This document shows positions 1 to 8,482 of a DNA stretch of 55,710 nt, piece after piece. The translations under genes were made by a program, and so were the position numbers. This DNA is from Haloplasma contractile. Lineage in GTDB: Bacteria; Bacillota_I; Bacilli_A; Haloplasmatales; Haloplasmataceae. Positions within the stretch are counted from its first letter, which is position 1, and each line of letters begins with the position of its first letter. The notes under the pieces were generated by a model. That model worked only from the letters and a program-made list of their open reading frames with translations, searched no databases and was not told the DNA's origin. The DNA lies in NCBI GenBank assembly GCA_016841945.1, contig JAENYC010000023.1:1-55710 (forward strand), given 5' to 3'.

Positions 1-57
1 ATAATGAAGAGAGTTTTTTATATTGTCAACGTGTTCTTTATTTGACGCTTACAATAG

Positions 58-900
58 TTATTTATTTTTTACGATTAATCGTGCTGCATGACCCATTACT
101 TCAAAACCTTCTCTTAGATAAAAGGCCAATGCTTTTTCATTTTCATCAACACAATACAAATAAGGAATGTTTTCACTGTCTTCTTTTATGGCTTGTAAAG
201 CATGGTGTAATATAATTTTTCCAAAACCTTTTGATTGATACTTGGGTTTGACACCAATATACTCTAAATCACCATCATGATGAAAATACATTCCAATTAG
301 CTCATCATTCAATATAAAGCCAGTAAATCTAGATTTATTAAGATTAGAAAACTTCTGATGATAATAATCAGCATTATTTAAAAATTCATTTGGTTTTGCG
401 ATATCAACAAAGGATGCTTCTAGAAGATTAAGCGTATCCATCAAAATGTCTTTTTGGTATGATATTGTTGTTAATGGAGAACACGTTATGTTCAATGGTT
501 CTTTAAAATACATCATTTCACGACTCATATAAACTTGATTTTTTTCTAAATGATATTTATTCATTAACGATTCCAACAATTGATGATTAACAGTATACAG
601 CCATATCGCTGCATGTTTTTCTTCATCTTCTATAATCGTCTGAATCATTTTATAAACTTTTTCTATCAACTTATCATCGATATCATTTTTAAAAGCAATT
701 TGGAAGCGTAGATGGTCATGATAAATCATCGATGTCAAAATACCGATATTATCATTTGATTCAAATGTATAATTTTTTACCCATCTTGATACACCTTCAA
801 AATTGGTTCCACTTGATGCAATTTTGTATTCTCCACTATCAATTAATTTTAATAAATTTAAATATTTTTCTTCTATTCTATTTACATTACGAATTATCAT
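58..900 (-). CDS. GNAT-family N-acetyltransferase (two-domain)
   Basis: The C-terminal half (about residues 160-280) has the GNAT acetyl-CoA loop: a V-x-P-x-Y-x-S-x-G-F-G-K-x-I-L segment near residues 218-232, followed by a YLYC strand and an ENEKALAFYLREGF helix typical of motif B. The N-terminal 150 residues have no motif I recognise, so the protein is longer than the usual single GNAT domain of about 150 residues and the acyl acceptor is unknown. The start is well supported: AAAAGGAG lies about 7 nt before the ATG. The gene diverges from the trmO-like gene. Family assignment is firm; substrate is not inferable. Confidence 0.85.
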   Translation of the reverse strand: MIIRNVNRIEEKYLNLLKLIDSGEYKIASSGTNFEGVSRWVKNYTFESNDNIGILTSMIYHDHLRFQIAFKNDIDDKLIEKVYKMIQTIIEDEEKHAAIWLYTVNHQLLESLMNKYHLEKNQVYMSREMMYFKEPLNITCSPLTTISYQKDILMDTLNLLEASFVDIAKPNEFLNNADYYHQKFSNLNKSRFTGFILNDELIGMYFHHDGDLEYIGVKPKYQSKGFGKIILHHALQAIKEDSENIPYLYCVDENEKALAFYLREGFEVMGHAARLIVKNK

Positions 901-1129
901 AAGTTTCTCCTTTTACCTTAAGAGTCAACCACTCTCTTACTATTAAATTTTATCAAATATATCCCTCCTTTCTAGTCCAAAAACATTATAACATATATGA
1001 ATCGCAAAAAGTGTTAAAAACATTAAGTAATCATAAAATATAACACCTTTTTCCAGCAAATAGAATCAAGTCATTTATATGAATATCTGATAAAATATGA
1101 TTATCAAAAAAATAAGGAGATGATTTATT

Positions 1130-1585
1130 ATGGAAAACAATTTAAACATATATCCTATCGGATATGTAAAAAGAGATGAGGATAAGGTTTATATCCAAAT
1201 ATCAGAAACCTATAGACCTGCATTAAAATCATTAGATGACTTTAGTCATGCACATATTATATGGTGGTTTAGTCAATTAGATGATGTTGAATACAGACAA
1301 ATCACACAAATTGAACCACCATATAATGCACCAAAACTAGGTGTTTTTGCCTCAAGATCACCAATTAGACCTAACCCAATCGCGATGAGTATTGTTAAAA
1401 TTTTAAAAATTGACCTAGAGAAAGGCATCATCGAAATCCCACAAATTGATGCTTTAGATCAATCACCAATCTTAGATATTAAAGCCTATTTCCCTAGCTG
1501 TGATAGACTTAAGCAGCCAAGAGTACCTAATTGGGCATCTAATTGGCCAGAATGGATGCCAGAGAATGGACTTGGTTTAGAATAA
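1130..1585 (+). CDS. trmO: TrmO/TsaA-type tRNA N6-methyladenosine methyltransferase
   Basis: The 151-residue product matches the UPF0066/TrmO fold: an N-terminal YPIGYVKR strand, the FSHAHIIWWF segment, and the family signature GVFASRSPIRPNPIAMS near residues 77-93, which binds S-adenosylmethionine. In E. coli TrmO methylates t6A37 of tRNA-Thr(GGU). This protein lacks the extra C-terminal domain of E. coli TrmO (235 residues), so it is the short form, and some short homologues may have other substrates. The start is set by AAGGAGATG 8 nt upstream. The AraC-type gene follows 38 nt downstream on the same strand, possibly co-transcribed. Confidence 0.85.
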   Translation: MENNLNIYPIGYVKRDEDKVYIQISETYRPALKSLDDFSHAHIIWWFSQLDDVEYRQITQIEPPYNAPKLGVFASRSPIRPNPIAMSIVKILKIDLEKGIIEIPQIDALDQSPILDIKAYFPSCDRLKQPRVPNWASNWPEWMPENGLGLE

Positions 1586-1623
1586 CTGATACAATAAAAG
1601 AAAAAATCTAAATGGAGTATATG

Positions 1624-2487
1624 ATGAATAATAGAGATTATATTTTACAAGCCATTCAGTATATAGAGAATCACTTAGAAGATGATATCAGTGTCTTAAG
1701 TGTATCTAAAGAAATTGGTTATTCTTTATTTCATTTTAGTCGGTTATTCCAAGCCGTAAGCGGACACTCACCAAAAGATTATATACTAAAGCGTAGATTA
1801 TCTGAAGCGGCTAAAACCATCACAAAAACCAATCATAGATTAACAGATATCGCATTTATGTATCACTTCAATGATTATGAAACTTTTTCTAGGGCGTTTA
1901 AACGCGTATTTGGTTTAAACCCAACTGATTTAAGAAAAAGTGAACAACCCATAATGTTACCGTATTTATCAGAATTAACACATGAAGATGTCTACCATAT
2001 CGAAAAGATAAAAGATATAGAACCATCTATTGTAGAATTAGATAAGATGTATTTAGTTGGGCTTTCTACCTTAGTAAGAGGCTCTACACAAATCATCACA
2101 GAATTATGGTCTAAATTTGATGAAGAAATATCAGATATTAAAAATAAAAAGACACCAGATAAATTTTGTGAATTACATTATTGGCCTGAAAAGTATGAAC
2201 TCGATGGATTCTTTGTTATGTGTGGTGTTGAAACAAATAATCTATCGCATATCCCAACTTTATTAAATGGAAAAATAATACCTAAAGCAAGGTATTTAAA
2301 ATTCGTCCATAAAGGACTATCTAGAAATGTGGGATTAACCTATCGATATATATTTCAAACATGGCTTCCTAAATACAACTATAAATTAAGTATACCTTTT
2401 GAGTTTGAATATTATGGTAAAAATTATTTAGGTCCTAATCATGAACAGTCTGAAAGTGAAATATATATTCCAATTAAACAATTATAA
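1624..2487 (+). CDS. AraC-family regulator with GyrI-like ligand-binding domain
   Basis: Residues 1-105 form two helix-turn-helix units of the AraC/XylS type (LSVSKEIGYSLFHFSRLFQ, then LTDIAFMYHFNDYETFSRAF with the family-typical GLNP end). The rest (about 120-287) resembles the GyrI/BmrR effector-binding fold and ends in the usual EIYIPIKQL strand. Such proteins (Rob and SoxS relatives) usually activate efflux or detoxification genes on binding small hydrophobic ligands. Three ATGs are in frame at 1612, 1621 and 1624. GGAG at 1614-1617 favours 1624 (287 residues). It is one of three proteins of this architecture in the window. Confidence 0.88.
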   Translation: MNNRDYILQAIQYIENHLEDDISVLSVSKEIGYSLFHFSRLFQAVSGHSPKDYILKRRLSEAAKTITKTNHRLTDIAFMYHFNDYETFSRAFKRVFGLNPTDLRKSEQPIMLPYLSELTHEDVYHIEKIKDIEPSIVELDKMYLVGLSTLVRGSTQIITELWSKFDEEISDIKNKKTPDKFCELHYWPEKYELDGFFVMCGVETNNLSHIPTLLNGKIIPKARYLKFVHKGLSRNVGLTYRYIFQTWLPKYNYKLSIPFEFEYYGKNYLGPNHEQSESEIYIPIKQL

Positions 2488-2500
2488 AGAAGGTGAAAAA

Positions 2501-3013
2501 GTGGAAACATTAATAGTAGTTGATGTACAAAAAGGTCTGTTTGAACAAAAGACACCTGTTTATAATGAGGAAACACTCATTCAAAACATCAATAAAGTCA
2601 TTAAATATACTAGAAAAAAACAAATACCAATAATCTTTATTCAACATGCAAATAAAGGGATATTAAAATATCAGTCAGATGAGTGGCAACTACACCCAAG
2701 TATTCAACCATTAAAAGAAGAAATCATTATTCATAAACAACATGGTAGTGCCTTTAAAGAAACTCATTTAAACGAAATACTAAAAAAACAAAAGGTTCAA
2801 AAACTCATCATCTTAGGTCTTACTACACATGGATGTGTAAAAGCAACCTGTCATGATGCATTAAAATTTGGATACGAAACCATTCTCATAGAAGATGCAC
2901 ATAGTAGTTTCAGTGAGAAAGCAGAAGAATTAATCAAAACTTGGAATCACAAATTATCAGAAAAAGGTATTACCTTATATAAAACTGAAGAGTTTACCAA
3001 AAAAATAAACTAG
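2501..3013 (+). CDS. Isochorismatase-family cysteine hydrolase
   Basis: The 170-residue protein has the isochorismatase-like fold: IVVDVQKGLF with the catalytic Asp near residue 8, a lysine in the HGSAFKET segment, and LGLTTHGCVKATCHDA carrying the nucleophilic Cys. Members hydrolyse amides such as nicotinamide, or isochorismate; the substrate here is not predictable. An in-frame ATG at 2441 exists but would overlap the AraC gene. GTG at 2501, preceded by AAAGAAGGTG, starts the conserved strand directly and is preferred. It lies 13 nt after the AraC stop, so it is probably that regulator's operon partner. Confidence 0.85.
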   Translation: METLIVVDVQKGLFEQKTPVYNEETLIQNINKVIKYTRKKQIPIIFIQHANKGILKYQSDEWQLHPSIQPLKEEIIIHKQHGSAFKETHLNEILKKQKVQKLIILGLTTHGCVKATCHDALKFGYETILIEDAHSSFSEKAEELIKTWNHKLSEKGITLYKTEEFTKKIN

Positions 3014-3029
3014 AAAATCTAGTTTATTT
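3003..3029. terminator. Bidirectional intrinsic terminator
   Basis: An 11-bp perfect stem (AAATAAACTAG / CTAGTTTATTT) with a 5-nt loop has an A-run on one side and a T-run on the other. It overlaps the stop codons of both convergent genes (hydrolase on plus, HTH-methyltransferase on minus), so it can end both transcripts. Confidence 0.8.
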
Positions 3030-3840
3030 TTTTAGCAAATATTTTGTTCATCGCATGTTGATGTAAAACTCCTGATGAATAACAGTCAAATATTTCCTCA
3101 GAGCAATCATCAATTAGCCAATCGTGATAATGTGTAAATAATTCTCCTGAAGACCAATTAAAAGCAGTTGATTCATGATCAGGTGCTTTTTCTATAAACG
3201 GTTTATTAACAAATACATTAAAGAAATGAAATCCATTTAAGTTTGTATATTTCTTGTAATTACTGAGTATTTCATCTCTAAATTCAGGTTTTATATAATG
3301 TAATACACCACTAGAAAACAAAACATCATATGAATGATTTAATCGAAAATCCAATATATCAGCTTTGAATACCTTCACATTCACATTGTATTTTTCCGCA
3401 AGTTGTCTCGTTTTCTCAATTCCAGCGGATGTAATATCAAATGCGGTTACGTCATATCCGTTTCTAGCAAAAAATACCGCATTACGACCTTCACCACATC
3501 CGATATCTAGTAGCTTAATATGATTGATTGGAGGAATCAAATCAAGAACACGTAAACACATTTTTGATGGTTTTATACCCCAATAATAATAATTTTCTTT
3601 GTATTCTTCTTCATAAATCGTCATTGATTTCTCATTCCTTGGGTAACCTAATAATTTATCAATACTAATTTCAAAAATCTCTGATAATTTTGGTAATATG
3701 ATCATATCAGGCATTGTTTGTGCATTTTCCCATTTGGATATCGCTTGATATGTTACACCAATTAAACGTGCTAGTTTTTCTTGAGTTAAGTTTTTTTCTT
3801 TACGATATCGATAGATATTTTTAGCTAATTGTTCTTTCAT
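3019..3840 (-). CDS. XRE-type HTH domain fused to SAM-dependent methyltransferase
   Basis: Residues 5-62 are a Cro/CI-type helix-turn-helix (LTQEKLARLIGVTYQAISKW, the most common Gram-positive form). Residues 75-273 form a class I methyltransferase: motif I LLDIGCGEGRNAVFFA, an acidic strand end DVTAFDIT, and a DVLFSSGVLHYI motif resembling the tellurite-resistance/TehB group. The fusion suggests a regulator that also methylates a small molecule, or whose methyltransferase fold senses a ligand. No adjacent target gene is evident. The start lies downstream of an AAGGAG-type site. Confidence 0.85.
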   Translation of the reverse strand: MKEQLAKNIYRYRKEKNLTQEKLARLIGVTYQAISKWENAQTMPDMIILPKLSEIFEISIDKLLGYPRNEKSMTIYEEEYKENYYYWGIKPSKMCLRVLDLIPPINHIKLLDIGCGEGRNAVFFARNGYDVTAFDITSAGIEKTRQLAEKYNVNVKVFKADILDFRLNHSYDVLFSSGVLHYIKPEFRDEILSNYKKYTNLNGFHFFNVFVNKPFIEKAPDHESTAFNWSSGELFTHYHDWLIDDCSEEIFDCYSSGVLHQHAMNKIFAKKIN

Positions 3841-4039
3841 GTTTTCAACTCCTTACTATTAATTTTATTTTACAAGACTTCATATTCTACATCAATAACT
3901 ACTTATTTTATATTTTTATAATTTCAACTAACAGTTGACTTATATAAAAAGTGATTAAATCAATTCTTTAAATCTTTAAAATTAATCAGCATACAACCAA
4001 AATTACTGTAGAAACTAAAAACAAAAAGGAGGATTTTAA

Positions 4040-4219
4040 ATGAATAAAAAACGGGCCATAAGTATTGCATCATCACCTGTGATGGCTAATGTCACCTGTG
4101 ATGGATTACCGATTTATATTGAATCAGTTGATGAAAATAAAGCAACCGCAAAGATTCATTATCTACAACAACCTGAAAAAAGACTAGAAGTACCATTGTC
4201 TAGTTTAATCGAACATTAA
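4040..4219 (+). CDS. sspH: Small acid-soluble spore protein, H type (SspH)
   Basis: This 59-residue ORF matches the SspH family over its full length: start MNKKRA-x-x-I, the central S-x-x-x-M-A-N-V-T segment, G-L-P-I-Y-I-x-x-V-D-E, T-A-x-I, and a C-terminal L-E-V-P-L-x-x-L. H-type proteins are minor forespore DNA-associated proteins of Bacillus and relatives. A perfect AAAAAGGAGG stands 7 nt before the ATG, and a strong terminator follows. No convincing sigma-G promoter was found upstream: CATACAA at 3990-3996 matches a -10 only poorly. Finding this gene is the best single argument that the host sporulates. Confidence 0.9.
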   Translation: MNKKRAISIASSPVMANVTCDGLPIYIESVDENKATAKIHYLQQPEKRLEVPLSSLIEH

Positions 4220-4246
4220 AAAGTAAGAGGATTTCCTCTTACTTTT
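4219..4246. terminator. Bidirectional terminator after sspH
   Basis: AAAAGTAAGAGGA and its exact reverse complement are separated by 2 nt, with T-rich flanks on both sides. The hairpin serves sspH on the plus strand and the convergent nitroreductase gene on minus, whose stop codon lies inside it. Confidence 0.85.
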
Positions 4247-5024
4247 CTTCTATAATACTTATCATATATTCCATGTTATCAATTGATTTTAAATCTTCAT
4301 GAATGAATTTTATTCGTTTCCCAACTTTTAAAGAAGCAATTTCTATATGAGATAAGGCGATTCCAATATCAATTTTATTTAAATCACCAATTAATTTTTT
4401 CATTATAAAATTTTTAGGAGGTTTCTTGTAAACATGTATTTTATTTTTATTGAATATAAAACGCCAAGGTTGCGAATTTATTGATGATGGTGATAATCTG
4501 GCTGCTTCTAAGATAAGTTTCCATTCTTCATCTTGTTTACCAATTATGAGATCTTCTAAATCTTTTCGTTTATATTCTGTTTTATGATCAGCGTTTGTAT
4601 AACCGAATGAAACTAAAATGACCATCTTTTGTGCCTTAGGTAAACCTAAAAATTTTTGAATGACTTCATCTTTTACTGGACCTCCTTGCCAACAAGTTCC
4701 AATATTTAAAGCAGTCATCTCTAGTACTAGTTTCTCAACCATATAACCCGCATTAATAAGATAATGATCACTCTCATGAGAAGTCACCACTAAATAGTGT
4801 GGTGCTTTTACTTTTGTTATTTTTTTTAATAGACCTTTCATTTGAGTATCTAATTTTTCACCATCTCTTACAATATGCATTTGTAAGTGACAATCGTTAA
4901 ATAAGGGTTTTATATTTTTTATTTTTTCTTCAATAGATGATAATATTTCATCTGAAACAGATTCATTCTTATATTTTCTAATCGATTTTCTTTTATAAAT
5001 TGCATCATATAAATATTGATTCAT
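4239..5024 (-). CDS. Nitroreductase-family protein (putative TM nitroreductase type)
   Basis: The 261-residue product starts with the FMN-nitroreductase signature (I-Y-K-R-K-S-I-R-K-Y). It carries a second half with ARLSPSSINSQPWRFIF, the canonical FMN-contacting segment, so the fold appears as two half-repeats as in the PF14512 group. A LNIGTCWQGG segment fits the flavin dimer interface. Expected role: NAD(P)H-dependent reduction of nitro or quinone compounds; natural substrate unknown. ATG at 5024 has AAGGAG 8 nt upstream; an upstream GTG in frame abuts the SD and is less likely. The gene begins 12 nt after the MATE gene ends, so the two are probably co-transcribed. Confidence 0.82.
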   Translation of the reverse strand: MNQYLYDAIYKRKSIRKYKNESVSDEILSSIEEKIKNIKPLFNDCHLQMHIVRDGEKLDTQMKGLLKKITKVKAPHYLVVTSHESDHYLINAGYMVEKLVLEMTALNIGTCWQGGPVKDEVIQKFLGLPKAQKMVILVSFGYTNADHKTEYKRKDLEDLIIGKQDEEWKLILEAARLSPSSINSQPWRFIFNKNKIHVYKKPPKNFIMKKLIGDLNKIDIGIALSHIEIASLKVGKRIKFIHEDLKSIDNMEYMISIIEEK

Positions 5025-5036
5025 TCTATTCACTCC

Positions 5037-6389
5037 TTATGTTTGTTTTAAACGAAATTTATTAACCTGCATTTTAAGTAAGAATGCAGTAATTATGGCC
5101 GCTATAATATCAGCAATAGGAAATGAAATCCAAATACCTGTTAATCCAAGATTATATATTCTTGGTAATATAAGAATTAACGGCACTAACAAAATAAATT
5201 GTCTTAATGATGATAAAATTAATGCTTGAATTGGTTTCCCAATGGCTTGAAAGAGTGTAGCGCCAACAAATTGAATCCCTAAAAGTGGAATCATCGCAAT
5301 GAGAATTCTAAACACCAAAGTACCTTCTTTTATCAGCGTTTTATCACTAGTAAATGCACGAATGATGATATGAGGAATTGTTTCTCCTATTAACCAACCA
5401 AAAATGGCGATGATTGTTGTCACGATTAATGATAATTTAATGACCTCATTCACTCTATCTACTTTTTTAGCACCATAATTGTAACCTGCAATAGGTTGCA
5501 TTCCTTGCACGACACCTAACATCGGCATGAATAAGAATGCGACAATACGATTGGCAATACCAAAGATAGTAATAGCCAAATCACCCCCAAATACCTTTAG
5601 TGAATTATTCACAACAATCGCAAATATACTACTGGTTGAAGATCTAATAAACGCAGAAAAGCCTACTGAAAAGATTTCATAAATGATAAGAAGTTCTAAT
5701 TTAAAATGGTGTAGTTTTACTTTTAGAATACTTTTGCCACTATATATATAAGTCATGATATATAAAAATGAAATAAACTGAGAGATGATAGTGGCTAGTG
5801 CTGCACCTCTAATACCTAAATCGAAAACAAAAATAAATATAGGATCTAATATAATATTCAATCCAACTCCAACTATCATCGTTATCATCGCTATCAATGC
5901 TTTACCTTCTGCCCTAATTAATCCATTCGCCATCAACGCAAAAGAGAAGAAAACACTACCTAATAAAATCGTTTCAATATATTCTTTCGCATATGGTAAT
6001 AATGTATGAGTCGCCCCAAAAATATAGAGTAATGGTTCTACGAATATTAAACTTAAAGAAGCAAATAACAAACTCAATAAAAAAATCGCTGTGAAAGCAT
6101 TTCCCGCAACCTTAATCGCTCTTTCAGTATTACTTGCTCCTAAATTTCTAGATACAGCTGAAGCGGCTCCTATCCCTACCATCTGAGCTACACCCATCAT
6201 CAACATTTGAATAGGAAAGGCAATGGCTAAACCACCAATGGCATCTTTACCGACTCCTTGACCAATAAAGATTGTATCGATAATATTATATAAACCATTT
6301 ACCATCATTGCAATTGATGCTGGTACTGACAGATTGAACAGTAGTTGATTTATATTTTGTTTACCAAGTTTTTCACTATTTTGATTCAT
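5037..6389 (-). CDS. MATE-family multidrug/toxin efflux transporter
   Basis: The 450-residue protein has about 12 hydrophobic segments and the MATE pattern of two similar halves: N-terminal LFNLSVPASIAMMVNGLYNIIDTIFIGQG-type segment, QMVGIGAASAVSRNLGA, and in the second half GVVQGMQPIAGYNYGAKK. MATE proteins expel cationic drugs in exchange for sodium or protons. AAAGGGA stands 8 nt before the ATG. It lies between a gene of unknown function (49 nt upstream) and a nitroreductase (12 nt downstream), suggesting a small detoxification operon. Confidence 0.9.
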   Translation of the reverse strand: MNQNSEKLGKQNINQLLFNLSVPASIAMMVNGLYNIIDTIFIGQGVGKDAIGGLAIAFPIQMLMMGVAQMVGIGAASAVSRNLGASNTERAIKVAGNAFTAIFLLSLLFASLSLIFVEPLLYIFGATHTLLPYAKEYIETILLGSVFFSFALMANGLIRAEGKALIAMITMIVGVGLNIILDPIFIFVFDLGIRGAALATIISQFISFLYIMTYIYSGKSILKVKLHHFKLELLIIYEIFSVGFSAFIRSSTSSIFAIVVNNSLKVFGGDLAITIFGIANRIVAFLFMPMLGVVQGMQPIAGYNYGAKKVDRVNEVIKLSLIVTTIIAIFGWLIGETIPHIIIRAFTSDKTLIKEGTLVFRILIAMIPLLGIQFVGATLFQAIGKPIQALILSSLRQFILLVPLILILPRIYNLGLTGIWISFPIADIIAAIITAFLLKMQVNKFRLKQT

Positions 6390-6438
6390 TCATCATTTCC
6401 CTTTCTTTAACTGATACTACTATCTAGTATAATCTTAC

Positions 6439-7395
6439 TTATTTAAGTATCTTATATAAAATCCTCTGTATTCTTACAGTACAATCTATTTTTCTATATA
6501 ATGGTTTTCTCCATGAACGAGATAGAGGAAATTGCACCTTATCTTTTACATTTTGACCCATATCCCAAAACCCATCACTTAATACTTGAGCTTTTATCCA
6601 CTTCACAAATCCTTTAAACTCTTTCTTTACACTTGGATAGTCACTTAATACTTCATAAGCATGTATAAAACGACTCGTCAATTTTGATTTAAACTCTTTT
6701 GGATAATGATTTAAACATCGGTCATAAACATAATATATCCCATTATTTGATTTTATAATATAGTTTATAAATCTAGATGATATAACCTCTGATAAGATAC
6801 CTGATAAAATAGATACCACATAAAAATTTTTTAATCCCCACATATATTTCTTTCGGTCTGATTGATGAACCTCATAATAAGCTTCTTTATAACTCTTTTC
6901 ATCAAAATCTCCATTTATAAAAGCATAGGAAACTATTTTAGCCCAATTTTCGGCTATTTTTAATGCATGGGAATTTGTTTTATCTATTTTTAATATCCAT
7001 GTTGAGACAAATAGCCTTGTCAATAAACTCCAATCATGTTTCTTTTCTTTATAGTCTCTTAAATCAATTTCTCCTAATAAATAACGCTCCATGTAATGAA
7101 GTACTTTTTGTATAGGTTCATCCTCTTTATCTAAACCTAAAATTAATAACCTTCTTAACGCTTGTTCTGTCGTAATGGGTGATGAGCTATATTGACTTAG
7201 ACTATGAAACTGACCAAAAGAACCGTCATTCCATTGGTGATTTACTATATCAAGAACCCATTTAGAGAGTAATACTTCCTTTTTAGTATTTTGTAATATT
7301 GGGTTATCTTTTTCTAATTTAATTATATCGCGAAGTATAAGATATTTAGGGATGGGATCTATATTATTTTTCATCAGTTCATCTATTGATATCAT
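6439..7395 (-). CDS. Uncharacterised protein, alpha-toroid (prenyltransferase/terpenoid-cyclase-like) repeats
   Basis: I do not recognise a named family. The 318-residue sequence is helical. It contains two short motifs, W-N-D-G-S-F-G-Q-F-H near residue 55 and S-D-G-F-W-D-M-G near the end, which resemble the QW-type turns of alpha/alpha-toroid proteins (squalene cyclase, prenyltransferase beta subunits). No DxDD or zinc-site motif is seen, so catalysis is doubtful. ATG at 7395 has AAGGAG exactly 7 nt upstream and is preferred over the longer in-frame start at 7434. It is the first gene of a likely operon with the MATE transporter and nitroreductase. Confidence 0.6.
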   Translation of the reverse strand: MISIDELMKNNIDPIPKYLILRDIIKLEKDNPILQNTKKEVLLSKWVLDIVNHQWNDGSFGQFHSLSQYSSSPITTEQALRRLLILGLDKEDEPIQKVLHYMERYLLGEIDLRDYKEKKHDWSLLTRLFVSTWILKIDKTNSHALKIAENWAKIVSYAFINGDFDEKSYKEAYYEVHQSDRKKYMWGLKNFYVVSILSGILSEVISSRFINYIIKSNNGIYYVYDRCLNHYPKEFKSKLTSRFIHAYEVLSDYPSVKKEFKGFVKWIKAQVLSDGFWDMGQNVKDKVQFPLSRSWRKPLYRKIDCTVRIQRILYKILK

Positions 7396-7533
7396 AGTTG
7401 GTCTCCTTGTATTTTCATCTATTTCATTATACAAAAAACATGGATTATTTTATATAGATTTGGAAAAAAAACACAAATTTTTATAATGATTGGTTCATTT
7501 ATGGAAAAATAGAATAAATTATAATATAGTACC

Positions 7534-7562
7534 TTGCATTATATAATACCGTATGTTATAAT
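7534..7562 (+). promoter_or_regulatory. Sigma-A promoter of the padR operon
   Basis: TTGCAT at 7534-7539 and TATAAT at 7557-7562 are separated by 17 bp, with TG one base before the -10 (extended -10). A GTACCT repeat occurs at both edges (7529-7534 and 7563-7568), bracketing the promoter; this may be part of a PadR operator, by analogy with autoregulated PadR systems. Confidence 0.75.
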
Positions 7563-7590
7563 GTACCTGTTAAAAAAAAGGAGGATTAAT

Positions 7591-7914
7591 ATGAATATAC
7601 AATTTAAAAAGGGAGTTTTAGAACTTTGTGTACTCTCAATACTTGATCAAAAAGATTGCTATGGCTATGAATTAGTCCATAATATTTCAAAAAGTTTTAC
7701 TATTAGTGAAGGAACCATCTATCCCTTATTATCAAGATTAAAAAAAGAAGGTTATGTGATAACATATTTAGAAGAATCAATAGAAGGTCCGACTAGAAAA
7801 TACTATGAGTTAACTGAATCAGGTAAACTAGTACTACATACCTTAAAAGAAGAATGGAAATCCTTTACAAATGATGTTAATCAAATTATAGAAGGATGTG
7901 TAGGATATGAATAA
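7591..7914 (+). CDS. PadR-family transcriptional regulator
   Basis: The 107-residue protein is a typical small (subgroup 2) PadR winged helix: [11 protein letters not shown] at the start, DCYGYELV, then [20 protein letters not shown] (recognition helix) and a wing with [11 protein letters not shown]. The true start is ATG 7591 behind AAAAGGAGG; an upstream in-frame ATG at 7534 falls inside the promoter. Its stop overlaps the DUF1700 gene by 8 nt. PadR-DUF1700-DUF4097 operons are common in Bacillota, where the regulator is thought to respond to cell-envelope stress and repress its own operon. Confidence 0.92.
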   Translation: MNIQFKKGVLELCVLSILDQKDCYGYELVHNISKSFTISEGTIYPLLSRLKKEGYVITYLEESIEGPTRKYYELTESGKLVLHTLKEEWKSFTNDVNQIIEGCVGYE

Positions 7915-8482
7915 GAATGAGTTCATGAATAGTTTAAAATCACAATTAAAAGCTATACCAGAAAATGATAAACAAGAAATCATATACGATTATGAAGAAC
8001 ACTTTAGAATAGGACTAAATAAAGGAAGAAATGAAGAAGAGATTGTTTCATCCCTTGGAAACCCAAAACAAATCGCTAAACAATTTAAAGCAAACTACAG
8101 GATAAGTAAAGTAGAAGAGAAGTTTACTATTGGTAATTTCTTTCAAGCTTTATTTGCGACTATAGGATTAGGCTTTTTTAATCTAGTCATTGTATTGGGT
8201 CCTTTTATAGCTATAGCAGCTACATTGTTTGCATTTATAATAGTAGGAATATCACTTGTTGGTAGTGGGTTATTTGTGGCTATTATATCTTTTTTTCCTG
8301 ATACATATCATAATGTGCCATCACCACTAGTAGGTATTCTTGTAGGAATTGCCCTATCAGCCTTTGGCGCATTATGGACAATAGGTTCACTTTATATTAG
8401 TAAATGGTTCTATTTATTAACCATCAAATATCTTAAATTAAATTTAAATATTATTAAGAAAAGAGGCTTAAATCATGATTAA
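7907..8482 (+). CDS. DUF1700 (HAAS-domain) membrane protein
   Basis: The N-terminal 65 residues are a HAAS-like helical domain (M-N-K-x-E-F-M-N-S-L-x-x-x-L, an [10 protein letters not shown] helix and [13 protein letters not shown]). Three hydrophobic segments follow (about residues 80-105, 110-130 and 140-165). Such proteins accompany PadR regulators and are proposed to be membrane sensors or partners of the regulator; the molecular function is unproven. Its start overlaps padR and its end overlaps the DUF4097 gene by 8 nt, so translation of the three is coupled. Confidence 0.85.
   Translation: MNKNEFMNSLKSQLKAIPENDKQEIIYDYEEHFRIGLNKGRNEEEIVSSLGNPKQIAKQFKANYRISKVEEKFTIGNFFQALFATIGLGFFNLVIVLGPFIAIAATLFAFIIVGISLVGSGLFVAIISFFPDTYHNVPSPLVGILVGIALSAFGALWTIGSLYISKWFYLLTIKYLKLNLNIIKKRGLNHD

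Noticed and set aside
1005-1052. Inverted repeat AAAAAGTGTTA ... TAACACCTTTTT between divergent genes
   Set aside because: The loop is about 25 nt with a bulge, it lies where no transcript should end, and AT-rich DNA gives such pairs by chance.
3985-4000. CATACAA as a sigma-G -10 for sspH
   Set aside because: It misses the CATNNTA consensus and no -35 lies at the right distance; left out as a feature.
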